Positions 31,582 to 41,679 of a DNA stretch of 64,000 bases are shown in pieces. Location of the stretch: positions 279,919-343,918 of the forward strand of contig JAJVDF010000658.1 in NCBI GenBank assembly GCA_022410635.1, read 5' to 3'. Each line of letters begins with the position of its first letter. Position 1 is the stretch's first letter. This stretch comes from Tretioscincus oriximinensis (Eukaryota; Chordata; Lepidosauria; Squamata; Gymnophthalmidae). The notes below the pieces were generated by a model that saw only the letters and a program-made list of their open reading frames with translations, was not told the DNA's origin and made no database searches. The position numbers and the translations under genes are program-made.

Positions 31582-31795
31582 TTCAGAGAAATAGCCGTGT
31601 TAGTCTAGCAGAAAGTCCAGCAAAGGAGCTAGCAGCACTTTGAGACTAACTTGAGAAAAGTGGTTGGCANAAGCTTTCGTANACAGGTCTACTTCCTCAG
31701 AAGCTTCTTCAGCATCTGAAGATGTAGACGTGTCTACGAAAGCTTATGCCACCCACTTTTCTTAAGTTACTCTCAAAGTGCTGCTAGCTCCTTTG
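31582..31795. mobile_element. Retro-insertion with inverted arms, 187 bp before exon 2
   Basis: Flanked by a 12-bp direct repeat TTGGGTTTCATA (31570-31581 and 31796-31807). Inside, CAAAGGAGCTAGCAGCACTTTG...GCTTTCGTA is followed by its near complement, ending CAAAGTGCTGCTAGCTCCTTTG. The GAAAGCTT...CTGAAGA motif resembles a widespread sauropsid retroelement. Confidence 0.75.
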
Positions 31796-31982
31796 TTGGG
31801 TTTCATAGTAAAAGACAGAAGAAAAATGCAGCATCAAACTGGTTACATGGCAAAGGCATAAAGTCCCAGAGGACCAAGAAAAACCTCAGGCTGCATGGTC
31901 AAAAAGACTCTTCCCCCAACCCCGGGGAGGGACCCCATGGCTCCAATGTTAAGCTACGTCCTGCTTCTCTCGTTCCTTCCAG

Positions 31983-32448
31983 GTGAGCGTCTTGACCACT
32001 TTGGAGCGAAGATTCAACCTGCAGAGCGCCGACGTGGGCGTCATCGCCAGCAGCTTTGAAATTGGGAACTTGGCCTTCATCCTCTTTGTGAGCTACTTTG
32101 GTGCCCGGGGTCACCGGCCACGCTTGATAGGATGCGGAGGGATCGTCATGGCCCTCGGGGCCCTGCTGTCGGCGCTGCCTGAATTTTTGACCCATCAGTA
32201 TGAGTATGAATCTGGAGAAATCCGCTGGGGGGCCGAAGGGAGGGACATATGCGTGGTCAATGGATCCAGCAGTGACGAGGGACCAGACCCGGATCTGATC
32301 TGCCGGAATCGGGCTGCCACAAACATGATGTATTTGCTCCTCATTGGAGCACAAGTCCTCCTAGGCATTGGCGCGACGCCCGTACAGCCTTTAGGAGTTT
32401 CCTACATTGATGACCACGTGAGAAGGAAAGATTCCTCACTCTATATAG
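31983..32448 (+). CDS. SLCO3A1: SLCO3A1 (OATP3A1) coding exon 2
   Basis: Internal exon of 466 bp, residues 76-230 plus the first base of a Gly codon. The acceptor is a pyrimidine-rich tract ending CCAG at 31982; the donor is ATATAG followed by GTAAGC at 32449, leaving phase 1. It encodes VSVLTTLERRFNLQSADVGV, TM2 (near FEIGNLAFILFVSYFG), TM3 (near LIGCGGIVMALGALLSALP), a hydrophilic extracellular loop with an N-G-S glycosylation sequon and DPDLICRNR, then TM4 and the conserved PVQPLGVSYIDDHV. By eye it is almost identical to vertebrate OATP3A1, with changes confined to the loop. The loop has NRA, where I recall an NRT sequon in mammals. No stop or frameshift. The OATP superfamily signature near TM6 lies in later exons outside the window. 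Confidence 0.96.
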
Positions 32449-32639
32449 GTAAGCGGGGCCAGGGGGGTTGTAAGGGTGTGTGTGGGGGGAATGGTCTGAA
32501 TTTGAATGGAAGCAATCTTGGCACTTTTCATTAGCTCTTGTTTCTAAGGGCGAATTTGGAATATTGTTTCTCTTGTCCAGCAGATGGGATGTGTAGAAGA
32601 TTAACTGTTTCCCCCACTTTTAAAAGCATGAAAGCATGC

Positions 32640-32915
32640 TCCCTCCTTTCCTCCCCCTTTCCTTCCATCCTTCCTTCCTCCCTCCCTATCTCCTTCTCTC
32701 CTTCCTTCCTTCCTTCCTTCTTCCCATCATCCTTCCCTCCCTCCTTTATCTCTTCTTCCCTCTCTTCTTCCCTCTGTCCCTTCATCGCTCCCACCCAGCC
32801 GCCTTCCTTTCTTCTTCCTTTTTCCCTTCTTCCCTCCTTCCTTCCTTTTTTCTTCTTCCTTCCTTCCCTTCCTCCTTCCCTACTTCTCTCCTTCCCTCCC
32901 TCCCACTTTCTTTAT
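32640..32915. repeat. Polypyrimidine (TTCC) tract in intron 2
   Basis: CCTTCC-rich, about 190 bp past the exon 2 donor. Confidence 0.9.
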
Positions 32916-32986
32916 TTATTTTAAATACAGTTTGGCATCAGAATTACGTATTTGCCCTTTTTGCCACTTGGGGTGGATGTTTGCTG

Positions 32987-33032
32987 CACCTAGAACATGA
33001 GCATTTACGCACCTAGAACATGAGCATTTACT
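32987..33032. repeat. 23-bp tandem duplication
   Basis: Two copies of CACCTAGAACATGAGCATTT-type units differ at one base. Confidence 0.85.
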
Positions 33033-33539
33033 CACCTGGAAAAGCCATTTTCTTTGTTATTGTTTACTTGAGCTCAATATTAGTGCCTCTCCTGGACTAC
33101 AGCATACCAGGTTCCATTGCTTAAACTCCATGTTCATTGCTTCCATGATACGGTTTATCTATCTCATCATCTTTTGTGTCCTTCTTTTTCCTTCCATGTT
33201 CTACATCATCTGGAATTTTTCCAGTGAATCCCATGCATGGCCATACTTAGGCAAAATATAGATACCNGTAGTACCAAGAAGATATTAATATTTTTATTGC
33301 TTTCATTATTAAAAAACCCAAANTAGATGAGGGAAGAGGGGGAGTAAAATAAAAATAAAACAAAATAAATAAATAAGTAAATAAGTAAGCAAGTAAAATT
33401 ACAGCCCGTGGGCAAAATACATCCTAAATCTGACCCAGGTCCCATCTTCTCATTTTGTGGCCAAAAGGGTTTGAGTTTCAGTATTTGCCCTTCCACTGAA
33501 CACTCAGGATTGGATTTCCTTTAATATTAATTGATTTGG
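33033..33539. other. Unassigned intronic DNA with AAAT repeats
   Basis: AAAT/AAGT microsatellite near 33345-33395; no exon recognised. Confidence 0.4.
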
Positions 33540-33775
33540 TTTCCTTTCAGTGCAAAGAACCTTCAAAAATCTTCTTCGGCAACACAATTCAAAAGCATAA
33601 TTTCTTCAACACTGAGCTTCCTTAAGATCCAACTCCTACAACCATACAGTACATTTCTATTGGAAAGGCAATTGTTTTTCTGGACTTTATTAAGAGATTG
33701 ACATCTCTGCTTTTTAATGCGCTGTCCGGGTTTGCCATAGCTTTCCTCTTACCTTTTACATGTGTACTATGTTTT
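33540..33775 (-). mobile_element. RTE/BovB-like LINE fragment
   Basis: In reverse, the region around TTAATGCGCTGTCCGGG and CATAGCTTTCCTCTTAC resembles the 3' coding end of RTE/BovB elements common in squamates. Short and diverged. Confidence 0.45.
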
Positions 33776-34124
33776 CTCCGGTCTGCACAGTAACCTTAAA
33801 ATACCTCTTTTTCTCATAAAATTATAAAACACACAGAATCCCTACTCTCTTTTCTATATGGCAGCCCTTCTGATGGATTCTGTTTGGCTCAGTGTGACAT
33901 TAGCAGTCGTGTGCATCAAGTNCTGTTCTCCCGGATGCTTCTTCTCCGGTGCCAAGAACAAACAGTTGGATTTCATCCACTTCTGATTAATCAGGATCTA
34001 ATTTTTAATGCATCTTTGTAGCAATCCGTTTCATCTCCTATAGTGCAAACAGGCATGGTTCATGTATTTATTATGATTAAAATATGCTAATTTGCTAGCG
34101 AGCCTAACTCACNATATTAACTTT

Positions 34125-34555
34125 GGATGCCTCACCGTGACAAATGTTGTTTTGCTATTTATTTTAAATCTAGAAAAACTTCAATTCCACCTCACCTACC
34201 TTCAATTTTTCACATTTTTCCTGGGTCCTCCTTATATTTCCTTGTATTCTTGTGACATCACACATCTTATAAGTCATTGTTACACTTAGTTCATTACAAT
34301 TCCAGCATTCTCTGCAAGTTGAGAGCCAATGGGTTTTTACATATAGCCTTGAAGTCTCATAAGATTTACCATTTTCCTACAATGCTATTTTTCGGATTTT
34401 AGAGAAGTCCACTATGTAATCGAACCAAACATTGGTAGCTGGAAAATCCGAGACCACGGGTCTTTTTAGCGAGTGGATCACTTAACCTATGTGAACACGT
34501 GGGGCGGATTCAGCTTGATGCAGGTTAAATAGTGGTAAAAAATCTTCATGGGGAT
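34125..34555 (+). mobile_element. Family X DNA element, near full length
   Basis: ATGCCTCACCGTGACAAATG left end, core TTACAATTCCAGCATTCTCTGC, GGTAGCTGGAAAATCCGAGACC, and right end GGTAAAAAATCTTCATGGGG, which is complementary to the left end. Confidence 0.75.
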
Positions 34556-35460
34556 GCTGCCTTTAACCTATACTTCTGAAAACCTTGGTCCCCAAGTATC
34601 TAAAGGAATGGCTTCCCCATATCAACCTGCTCGTGCCTTAAGTTCTGCAGAGGAACCCCTCCTGGTTGTGCCACCAATCGTGATAGCAAAGAGAGTGGGA
34701 ACACAGGATAGGGCCTTCTCTGTGGCAGCCCTCAGATTTTGAAATGCTCTCGTCTTTGAGGTGTGTCAATCACTGTCTCTGTAAGCATTCAGAAGACACC
34801 TGAAGATGCACCTATTTAACATGTCCTTTGGTTGGAAGCTCTCCCTTAGCAGGCACGGATAGCTCAGTCGCTTAGGAATTCATTTCTCGTCTGTGAGATG
34901 GGGTTTGGAAGCCCTGTGTGGGACGTGGGGAGGGCTGAGCACCTTCCACTAGCCTGTAGCTCTAGCCAACTCAGCTATTCGAAAGCAGGAACTGCATGAA
35001 ATTGCAACTGACTGCAAGTAGATACATGGGAACCACCACAGCCTGGTGGGGAAGATAGAATGTGAGCCTTCGGGCAAAATACCGTTTTGAGTCCCTTTGA
35101 AAGGTGAGAAAAGTGGGGTATAAGAACCAAGTTCTTCTTCTTCTTCTTCTTCTTCTTCTTCTTCTTCTTCTTCTTCTTCTTCTTCTTCTTCTTCTTCTTC
35201 TTCTTCTTCTTCTTCTTCTTCTTCTTCTTCTTCTTCTTCTTCTTCTTCTTCTTCTTCTTCTTCTTCTTCTTCTTCTTCTTCTTCTTCTTCTTCTTCTTCT
35301 TCTTCTTCTTCTTCTTCTTCTTCTTCTTTTTCTTTTTTTCTTCTTCTTCTTCTTCCCTTCCTTTCTTTCGGGCACTGTTTTACTAAGTTATTCTGTTTCT
35401 AATGTAAATCTTCCTGAGACCTGCAGGTTTAGGGCAGAATAGAAATGCAAACAAATAAAC
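34556..35460 (+). mobile_element. L2 LINE 3' end split by a SINE
   Basis: L2 coding-region relic 34556-34850 and tail 35365-35460 (CTTCCTGAGACCTGCAGG, AAACAAATAAA) surround a family A SINE. Confidence 0.75.
34852..35355 (+). mobile_element. SINE family A copy with 225-bp TTC tail
   Basis: GCACGGATAGCTCAGTCGCT head, body with a small deletion, and a TTC run from about 35131 to 35355. Confidence 0.95.
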
Positions 35461-35499
35461 GTTATGCCAGTGTTTTTGCATTTAAGACTCCCAAATATA

Positions 35500-35712
35500 T
35501 TTGGGAGCCAATTTGGTCTCTTATCCAGTAGTCTCTTAGTTTGGTTCCACTCTCCTCCATGAGGCCAGCTGGGTGATCTTGGGCCAATCACAGTTCTCAG
35601 TCCTGCCTACTTCACAGGACATCCGCTGTGGAGAAAGCTATGTGTGCCACATTTTGATTGGCAAAGTTGAGACCTTCGGGTATAGGGCGAGGTATAAATA
35701 TGAATAATATTT
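35500..35712 (+). mobile_element. SINE family C copy, head degraded
   Basis: GTAGTCTCTTAGTTTGGTTCC (box B region), GGTGATCTTGGGCCAATCAC, tail TTCGGGTATAGGGCGAGG. Confidence 0.7.
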
Positions 35713-36394
35713 TTAAAAGTAAAAGGAGTAGGAGAAGAATAAGAAGACCTTGAAATATACAGGTTTTTGCGATCATTCGTAAAGCAACACCAAGGGTGAA
35801 ATAAATGATTACGGATCACTCTTCTTGGCTTGATGGTTTGCTTTTTGTCATCAGAATGGCAGAGAGGAGATAAATATTCATGCTATTTCTTCATGCTTGT
35901 TGGCTTTAGAGAATTCTGCTGTCATCTGTTAATAAGCCTTTCGGGCTAACGACTTCAATGAAATGCTGGTTAATTGGAACGAAGTTCTCCTAATGTCTTC
36001 TCTGGCTGAATTTTCTGATCATTTTCCAATTATTTTAATTCTCTTTGAAGTCAGCAGTTATGACTTCCTAATACAGTTACCTGTAGTCCTGATGCTTGTC
36101 TGAAGTTCCCCAGCTGACTCAGTCAGCACAGCCAGTAATCCTGGCCCATGAAGTTTGCAGGCCAAGACATCTGATGAGGCTCACTTTGATTAAACCAGTT
36201 TGCAGGATGTTTTCTGACAGCTTTTATGTACTGAGAGGCAACCAGCTTCCTTCAGAAATCCCATCTGATGTTCTTCTGTTCTTAAGCAATTTATGCTGCA
36301 TCCAGACTTGGGCTAAGCTATTCCACTATAAGACATTATTTCTAAATAGCCTACATGTGGAAGTAGCACAACGGACAGTCAACTTTAAATCTTT
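35713..36394. other. Unassigned, probably unique intronic DNA
   Basis: No repeat or exon recognised. The 35870-36080 part is even in composition and repeat-free; candidate conserved non-coding DNA only by that criterion. Confidence 0.35.
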
Positions 36395-36570
36395 AGAAGA
36401 AAAAGGGTCGGTTTCTATACCCTGCTTTTCTTAACTCATAGGGAAATGAATTAGCTTACATAGCTTTCTTCACAACAGACACCTTGTGAAGTAGGTGGGG
36501 CTGAGAGAGCTCCGAAGAATTGTGGCTCAAGGTCGCCTAGCTGGCTTTTGTGGAGGAATGCAAATACTCT
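36395..36570 (-). mobile_element. SINE family C fragment
   Basis: ACAACAGACACCTTGTGAAG, GGTGGGGCTGAGAGAGCTC and CAAGGTCGCCTAGCTGGC in reverse family C order. Confidence 0.7.
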
Positions 36571-36809
36571 GACCATATTACACCAGATTAGCAACATACA
36601 TAAAGGGTGCATCTCACGCAGTAAAAGTATGAATTTGGGACATTTGCCACATGCAACTGTGGCCATGAAAGGGCTGTTATTATGCTATCCTTTTAATGTG
36701 GTTTTCACAGCGCAATGTCCTGTCTTTAGGAAAGGTACAGATCTCTTCCTCGTTAGTGATTTCCTGCTCTGCTTCAGTTAAGATTGGAGGTTTTAGGGCT
36801 CTACCAATT

Positions 36810-37565
36810 AAGAACATAACAACATAAGAACCCAAGAGGAGCCCTGCTGAATCAGGCCTGAGCCCATCTCATCCAGCATTCTGTCTCACTCTGAGGCCCA
36901 CCAATTGCACCAGGGCAGTCTGGAACAGAAGAAGGAAAAATCTTCAAAATGTCCTCAATGCCCTGCAAATGGTATTTCAGGAGTCCTGCCTGTTGCTCCA
37001 TCTCAGAGGCAGCATCAAGACATCTATCTTGGTAGCTACTTATACCCTTGGTATCAACGAACGTGTCTAATCCTGTCTTAAAGCTACCCAGACTACTAGC
37101 TACCACCACCTCTTCTGGAAATAAATTCCATAGGCTGAAGACCCTCTGGGTGAAAAATACTTTTCCTTGTCTGTCCTTTCTCTTCTGCCCATCAGTTTCA
37201 AGGAACGGCCCCTGGTCCTAGTGTAATGCAATAGAGAAAACATTTTTCTCTATTCACTTTATCCATCCTTACACTTCAACCAGATCACCTCTCAGACATT
37301 ATCTTTCGGGGCTGAAGAGGCCCAGTNGTTGCAGCCGCATTTCGTAAGGGAGGTGCTCCAGGCCCTTGATCATTTGGTTGCCCTTTTCTGCAGCTTCTCT
37401 AGTTCCACAATATCCCTCCTTGAGATGTGGTGACCAGAATTGAACACAGTATTCCAAATGTGGCCTCACCACAGATTTATAAAGAGGCAAAACAATATTT
37501 GCTGACTTGTTTTCGATTCCTTTCCTAATTATTCCCAATATGGAATTTGCTTTTTTTGCTGCTAT
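36810..37565 (-). mobile_element. CR1 LINE, long 3' region
   Basis: Reverse CR1 from the terminus (AACATAAGAACCCAAGAGGAG) to AATTATTCCCAATATGGAATTTG, reaching the reverse-transcriptase C-terminal coding part (minus-strand VVRPHLEYCVQFWSPHLK). Confidence 0.93.
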
Positions 37566-37727
37566 TGCACATTGGGAATGACACCTTCATTCTCAGGTAA
37601 AAAAACAACAATGGTGGATAAAAAACCCTNTTTGTAGCTTCTCAAAAGAAATGAGCTTAGAAGTGAGACTTCCCCTCATGGAACCTGCCTGCGAGCCCTA
37701 AGAGCCCTAAGGGAACCCAGCAGCTAA

Positions 37728-37970
37728 TGGCAGTTTGGTGTAATGGTTAAAGTGTTGGAGTCTTATCTGGTAGTCTCCCGGTTCGATTCCCCAGCTGGGT
37801 GACCTTGGGCCAGTCACAGTTCTTTAGAACTCTCTCAGCCCCACCTACTTCACAGGGTGTCTGTTNTGGAGGAAGCAACAAAAGCTATGTGCACCACCCC
37901 TTGGTTGGCCGCCCTGAGACCTTCGGATATAGGGCGGNATATAAGCAGAAATAAATAAATAAATCAGCTT
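37728..37970 (+). mobile_element. tRNA-derived SINE family C, complete
   Basis: Box A region TGGTGTAATGGTTAAAGTG, box B CCGGTTCGATTCCCC, body CCTTGGGCCAGTCACAG, L2-like tail CGGATATAGGGCGG and AAATAAATAAAT. Confidence 0.9.
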
Positions 37971-38688
37971 NATNCGGAGGTGCCGACAGATTTCTGTNAC
38001 ATTAAATTAAGTGGACTCCATAAAGGTTAAGTGGACTCCATTTTGCTGCTTCGGATTTACCAGCAATCGTGAGCCTCTTAAACGACAATGCTTTCTTGGG
38101 AGGTGCCTAGGTTGTTTACTCGTTTCATTTCCGCAGCACATGTGGATGGGTTGCTGTTGTTGTTGTATTAGCAACGCCGGAAATTAAGTGGAAACATAAG
38201 TAAGGTTGCAAGTGCAAGCAGCAATCAATTAAAGGCAACACCTTTACACGCAGCAGGAGCCCTTAAATGGATGTGTTCCTTGGGTAAAGATTAAAACATA
38301 CACACCAGATCGCTGCCACTATGGTCTCTGCTATAGTGCAGTCCTGGCTTTGCTTCAAGCCATTTTGCTAATAGCTTTCTGACTTCTGTACTGAACAGGC
38401 AAAGAAGGATGTGAGCAGGATAGCAATGCAGATTTATTTATTTCCAGTATTTATTTATTAGGGGAATAAGCCCATTGCTTGAGTTTAACGCATCTTTCAT
38501 GTCCGTCCTTCCTTCTTCCTGTGTTTTCCCTTCCCTGTTTTGCTGCTCTGCTGGGCCGGGTTCCATGGCAACTGCTGCCAGCCTGGCCCTGGCCTGAGGA
38601 TGTTGATGACATTACTCCAGATCCTAGGATTTGTCTAAATATTGTCCANTCATAGGGCATTCAGAGAGTATTGTGACTCAGGGAAATA
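37971..38688. other. Unassigned intronic DNA
   Basis: A TGT triplet run near 38153-38165 and several isolated Ns near 37970-38000. No exon or repeat recognised. Confidence 0.4.
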
Positions 38689-38889
38689 CAGGGTGCTTCA
38701 AAAAATGTATACACACTTTGAACTTCCATACGATGTACAGAATCAGTGATGACTCATTAACATTTGTTATTTACGTTTTATTTACATTGGACTTTAAGCT
38801 TTCTAATTTCCTGAAATTTAACTTTGTAGAACAGTAAATAAATTTTCTATGGAAGTTCACAGTGTGTATACATTTTTTGAAGCACCCTG
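38689..38889. mobile_element. Tc1/mariner-type MITE
   Basis: 201 bp with terminal inverted repeats CAGGGTGCTTCAAAAAATG / CATTTTTTGAAGCACCCTG that extend about 40 bp, flanked by TA on both sides (38687-38688, 38890-38891). No transposase frame remains. Confidence 0.92.
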
Positions 38890-38896
38890 TATATAG

Positions 38897-39010
38897 AGAT
38901 TTATTTATTTATTTATACTTATATCCTGCCCTATACCTGAAGGTCTCAGGGCAGTCAACCATAAAAGCAGAAATACAAATTTGACATATTAAAACGATAT
39001 CTGAAGNTTG
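38897..39010 (-). mobile_element. L2 LINE tail fragment
   Basis: TTTATTTATTTATTTA, CCTGCCCTATACCTGAAGG, GGGCAGTCAACC in reverse L2-tail order. Confidence 0.65.
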
Positions 39011-39337
39011 AATCCACCATCTGGTGTCTATAATATTCATTTTATTGCTGATGGCCATCNTAACACTGGCCAGTGTGACCCGCTGGGCTTTGTTGTTCAA
39101 GTCAGAATTCAGAAGGATTTATTGTTTAATCTCCAGGTTATATATAGAATTGCAATTTCTGGGCAATATCCTCAGTCGCCAGCCACCACTGTCCCCCTTC
39201 TCCAGGCTAAAGCTACCGTCCTTGGGGTGTTTTCGTCACCACAAGCATCAATGAAAATGCAGGGATGGTGTGTGTGTGCCCGTGGCATCTGTCCCCCATT
39301 TTGTTTTGTGTTTGCTCCAGTGATGGTTTGTACAATT

Positions 39338-39600
39338 TATTTATTTATTTGTACTTGTATCCCGCCCTATACCCAAAGGTCTCAGGGCGGCCAACCATCA
39401 GGGTGGTACAAATAGCTTTGGTTGTTTTCTCCACAACAGACACCCTGTGGAGTAGGTGAGGCTGAGAGAGTTCTAAAGAACTGTGAATGGCCCAAGGTCA
39501 CCCAGCTGGCTTTCATGGAGGAGTGGGGAATCGAACCGGGAGACTACCAGGTGTGAGTCCAACACTCTAACCACTACACCAAACTGGCTCAATTGGCTCA
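39338..39600 (-). mobile_element. SINE family C, complete
   Basis: Tail TTTATTTATTTGTACTTG and CCCGCCCTATACCC, body, box B GGGGAATCGAACCGGG, box A region in CTCTAACCACTACACC. Confidence 0.9.
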
Positions 39601-40519
39601 AATTGGCTCAAACCAATCACCAAGCGAGGGGGGCAGGAGTTACGTTCTCCTCGCTGTCTGATTGGACTAACCATCNCCACCTCTGCTTTATATATTTAGA
39701 TTATTCTTTACTAAATCACCCTAACCAGATACTTGTCCAGCCTCTGTTTATCCATTGAAGAAGAAGGTGTCACCTCCTAGAGCAACCTATTCTCTGGCTG
39801 TTCATCCTTACAGTCAGGAAGTCCCCTCCCTCCCCATATCATGTATGTTGCTTCCAATGGTACGCATTGAATCTGCATGTTTTGATGCTACCCAACCGCG
39901 TTAACACCAGGTGCATATTGCTCCAGTCGATCAGAATCAAGGCAATCCAGATTTAGCGTGATAAATGCCTAAAGGGCCTCTGTTTCCTCCTTTGCTGACC
40001 ACATTGTTCAAGCGGCAATAAATAACAGGAGTTTCTTGGCTCTGAAGAGCCGTGCAAGGACTGTCGTGAGAGATTACTCCGGCTGCCCTCAACCAAGTGG
40101 GCAGAAAGCAGTGCTCAAGAATTCAGCGTTACCCTTTTCACCTTGCACCAAGAGCTGAGTAATATGCCGAGTGATGGGCGACATAATGGTGCAAGGAAAA
40201 TCTTGCCTTAATCACTAAATATACGGAGAAACAGCCAGGCCGGAGGACTGGAATATTGTGTGGGATTGGAGAGGTGCCAGTCCTAATTCTCAAGAGGCTC
40301 TTAGGGTCATTGAAGAGCCTCGGGGGAATTTGTGATGCCTTACAAGGCAAGGCTGTTATCTTCTGTTCTTTTTTGTTTTGCACAAGGGAACAGTTGCTAG
40401 TTCAGGAGCAGAGAAAGACGAATACCGCACTAACCGGTTAAACGCAGTAAATAAAGGCAAGATGTAGGAAATTGGGAGTGGTTGAGGACTTTGCTTTTGA
40501 CTGCTTCCTCACTCCATAG
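39601..40519. other. Unassigned, probably unique intronic DNA
   Basis: No exon or repeat recognised apart from a short CAATTGGCT direct repeat at 39590-39615. Confidence 0.4.
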
Positions 40520-41158
40520 TTTGCCTCTCTGTTTCTTTTAAAACACGTTTGCAATCTGTCCTCACCTACTGTAACGCTCTCTACGTGGGGCTGCCTTTGA
40601 AGACAGTCCGGAGGCTGGAATTGGTGCAAAATATGGCGGCCCGGTTGTTGACCGGGACCCCGGGTCGGGCCCATATTACCCCGATCCTGAAACAACTGCA
40701 CTGGCTTCCAATTCGCTTCCGAGCCCAATTCAAAGTNCTTGTTTTGACNTATAANGTCCTANACGGCTTGGGACCTGCGTACCTAAGGGACCGTCTACTC
40801 CTGTACAGGCCAACCCGCTGCCTCAGGTCCGCTGGGGAGAATAGGCTCGTGGTGCCCTCTTCATGGAGAACAACTGGGGCACGCAAAAGAGCCTTCTCAG
40901 CGGTAGCCCCCCAATTATGGAATAGCCTCCCTCTTGAGGCTCGCCAGGCGACATCTTTGTTAACATTCCGTCGTCTGGTGAAGACCTACCTCTTCACCCG
41001 GGCATTTGGTAGTTAGGGGACCTCCCGGCCGGGNTCACGCCTGGGGTGTGTGTGAATGGGTGGGGAGGGTTTGGGGGTCACTGTTTTTAACTGTTATGCT
41101 ATTTTAATGTTGTGAGCCGCCCTGCGACCTTAGGGTGAAGGGCGGGATAAAAGTACTA
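40520..41158 (+). mobile_element. L2 LINE 3' end with open C-terminal frame
   Basis: The frame 40549-41016 (155 aa) has no stop. It encodes TYCNALYVGLP, LELVQNMAARLLTGT, LKQLHWLPIRFRAQFK and PQLWNSLPLEAR, the conserved end of L2 reverse transcriptase. A 3' UTR, the stem GAGCCGCCCTGCGACC...GGGCGGGATAAAAG and an A-run follow. Six Ns fall in the copy. 5'-truncated; the best-preserved L2 here. Confidence 0.93.
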
Positions 41159-41174
41159 AAAAAAAAAAAAATAC

Positions 41175-41500
41175 CTCAAAGCTTCCACTCTGCGCTGACA
41201 CATTGCCGAGCAATCCTGTCACACGACGGAGCCCCCTTTCACATTGCTGCACTTGCCTTACTACAATTCCCAGCATTCTGTGCAAGCCAGAGTCTGTCGC
41301 CCCGAAGTCTCACGAGATTTGCCAAAGTCACATTGCTGAACGTCCCCATGAAGCTTGCTTTCAGATTTACAAAATGCCCACTGCTGAATTGCATAACTGT
41401 GGTGGTTGTAAATTCCACAACAACGGATTTTTTTTAGCGAGTGGATTGTTGCGCATGTGTGTCCTCCAAGGGTGAACTGAAGGTAAAACATGCGTGGGGA
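41175..41500 (+). mobile_element. Family X copy
   Basis: TTACTACAATTCCCAGCATTC, AAGTCTCACGAGATTTGCC, TTTTTAGCGAGTGGATTG and right end GGTAAAACATGCGTGGGGAAG. Confidence 0.75.
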
Positions 41501-41679
41501 AGTGGTCTTTGTCTGCTACTTGAGATGCCCAGAAGCAATGGTTGGTCCAACATGTGAGATAGGCTGCTGGATAAAATGAGCTGTAATCATCTAATTTCTT
41601 ACAGAAAAACTCATGGAAGAAAGGGGTACCAATGGCCAGTTGAATGGATGCCTAGGTATCCGTAGGCAGGATGCTTCTA

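Larger units (their letters stand above)
12676..31982 (+). other. SLCO3A1: SLCO3A1 intron 1
   Basis: The intron runs from the donor GTGAGC at 12676 to the acceptor AG at 31981-31982, about 19.3 kb including two N gaps. It is filled with the CR1, L2, SINE, MITE and LTR copies listed separately. Intron 2 begins at 32449 and does not end in the window, so at least 31.5 kb of it is present here. Confidence 0.9.

Noticed and set aside
34971..35442. Poly-Leu and poly-Arg frames
   Set aside because: Artefacts of the TTC tail of a SINE.
40549..41016. 155-aa frame as a possible host gene
   Set aside because: Sequence is the C-terminus of L2 reverse transcriptase, followed by the L2 3' stem and A-run.
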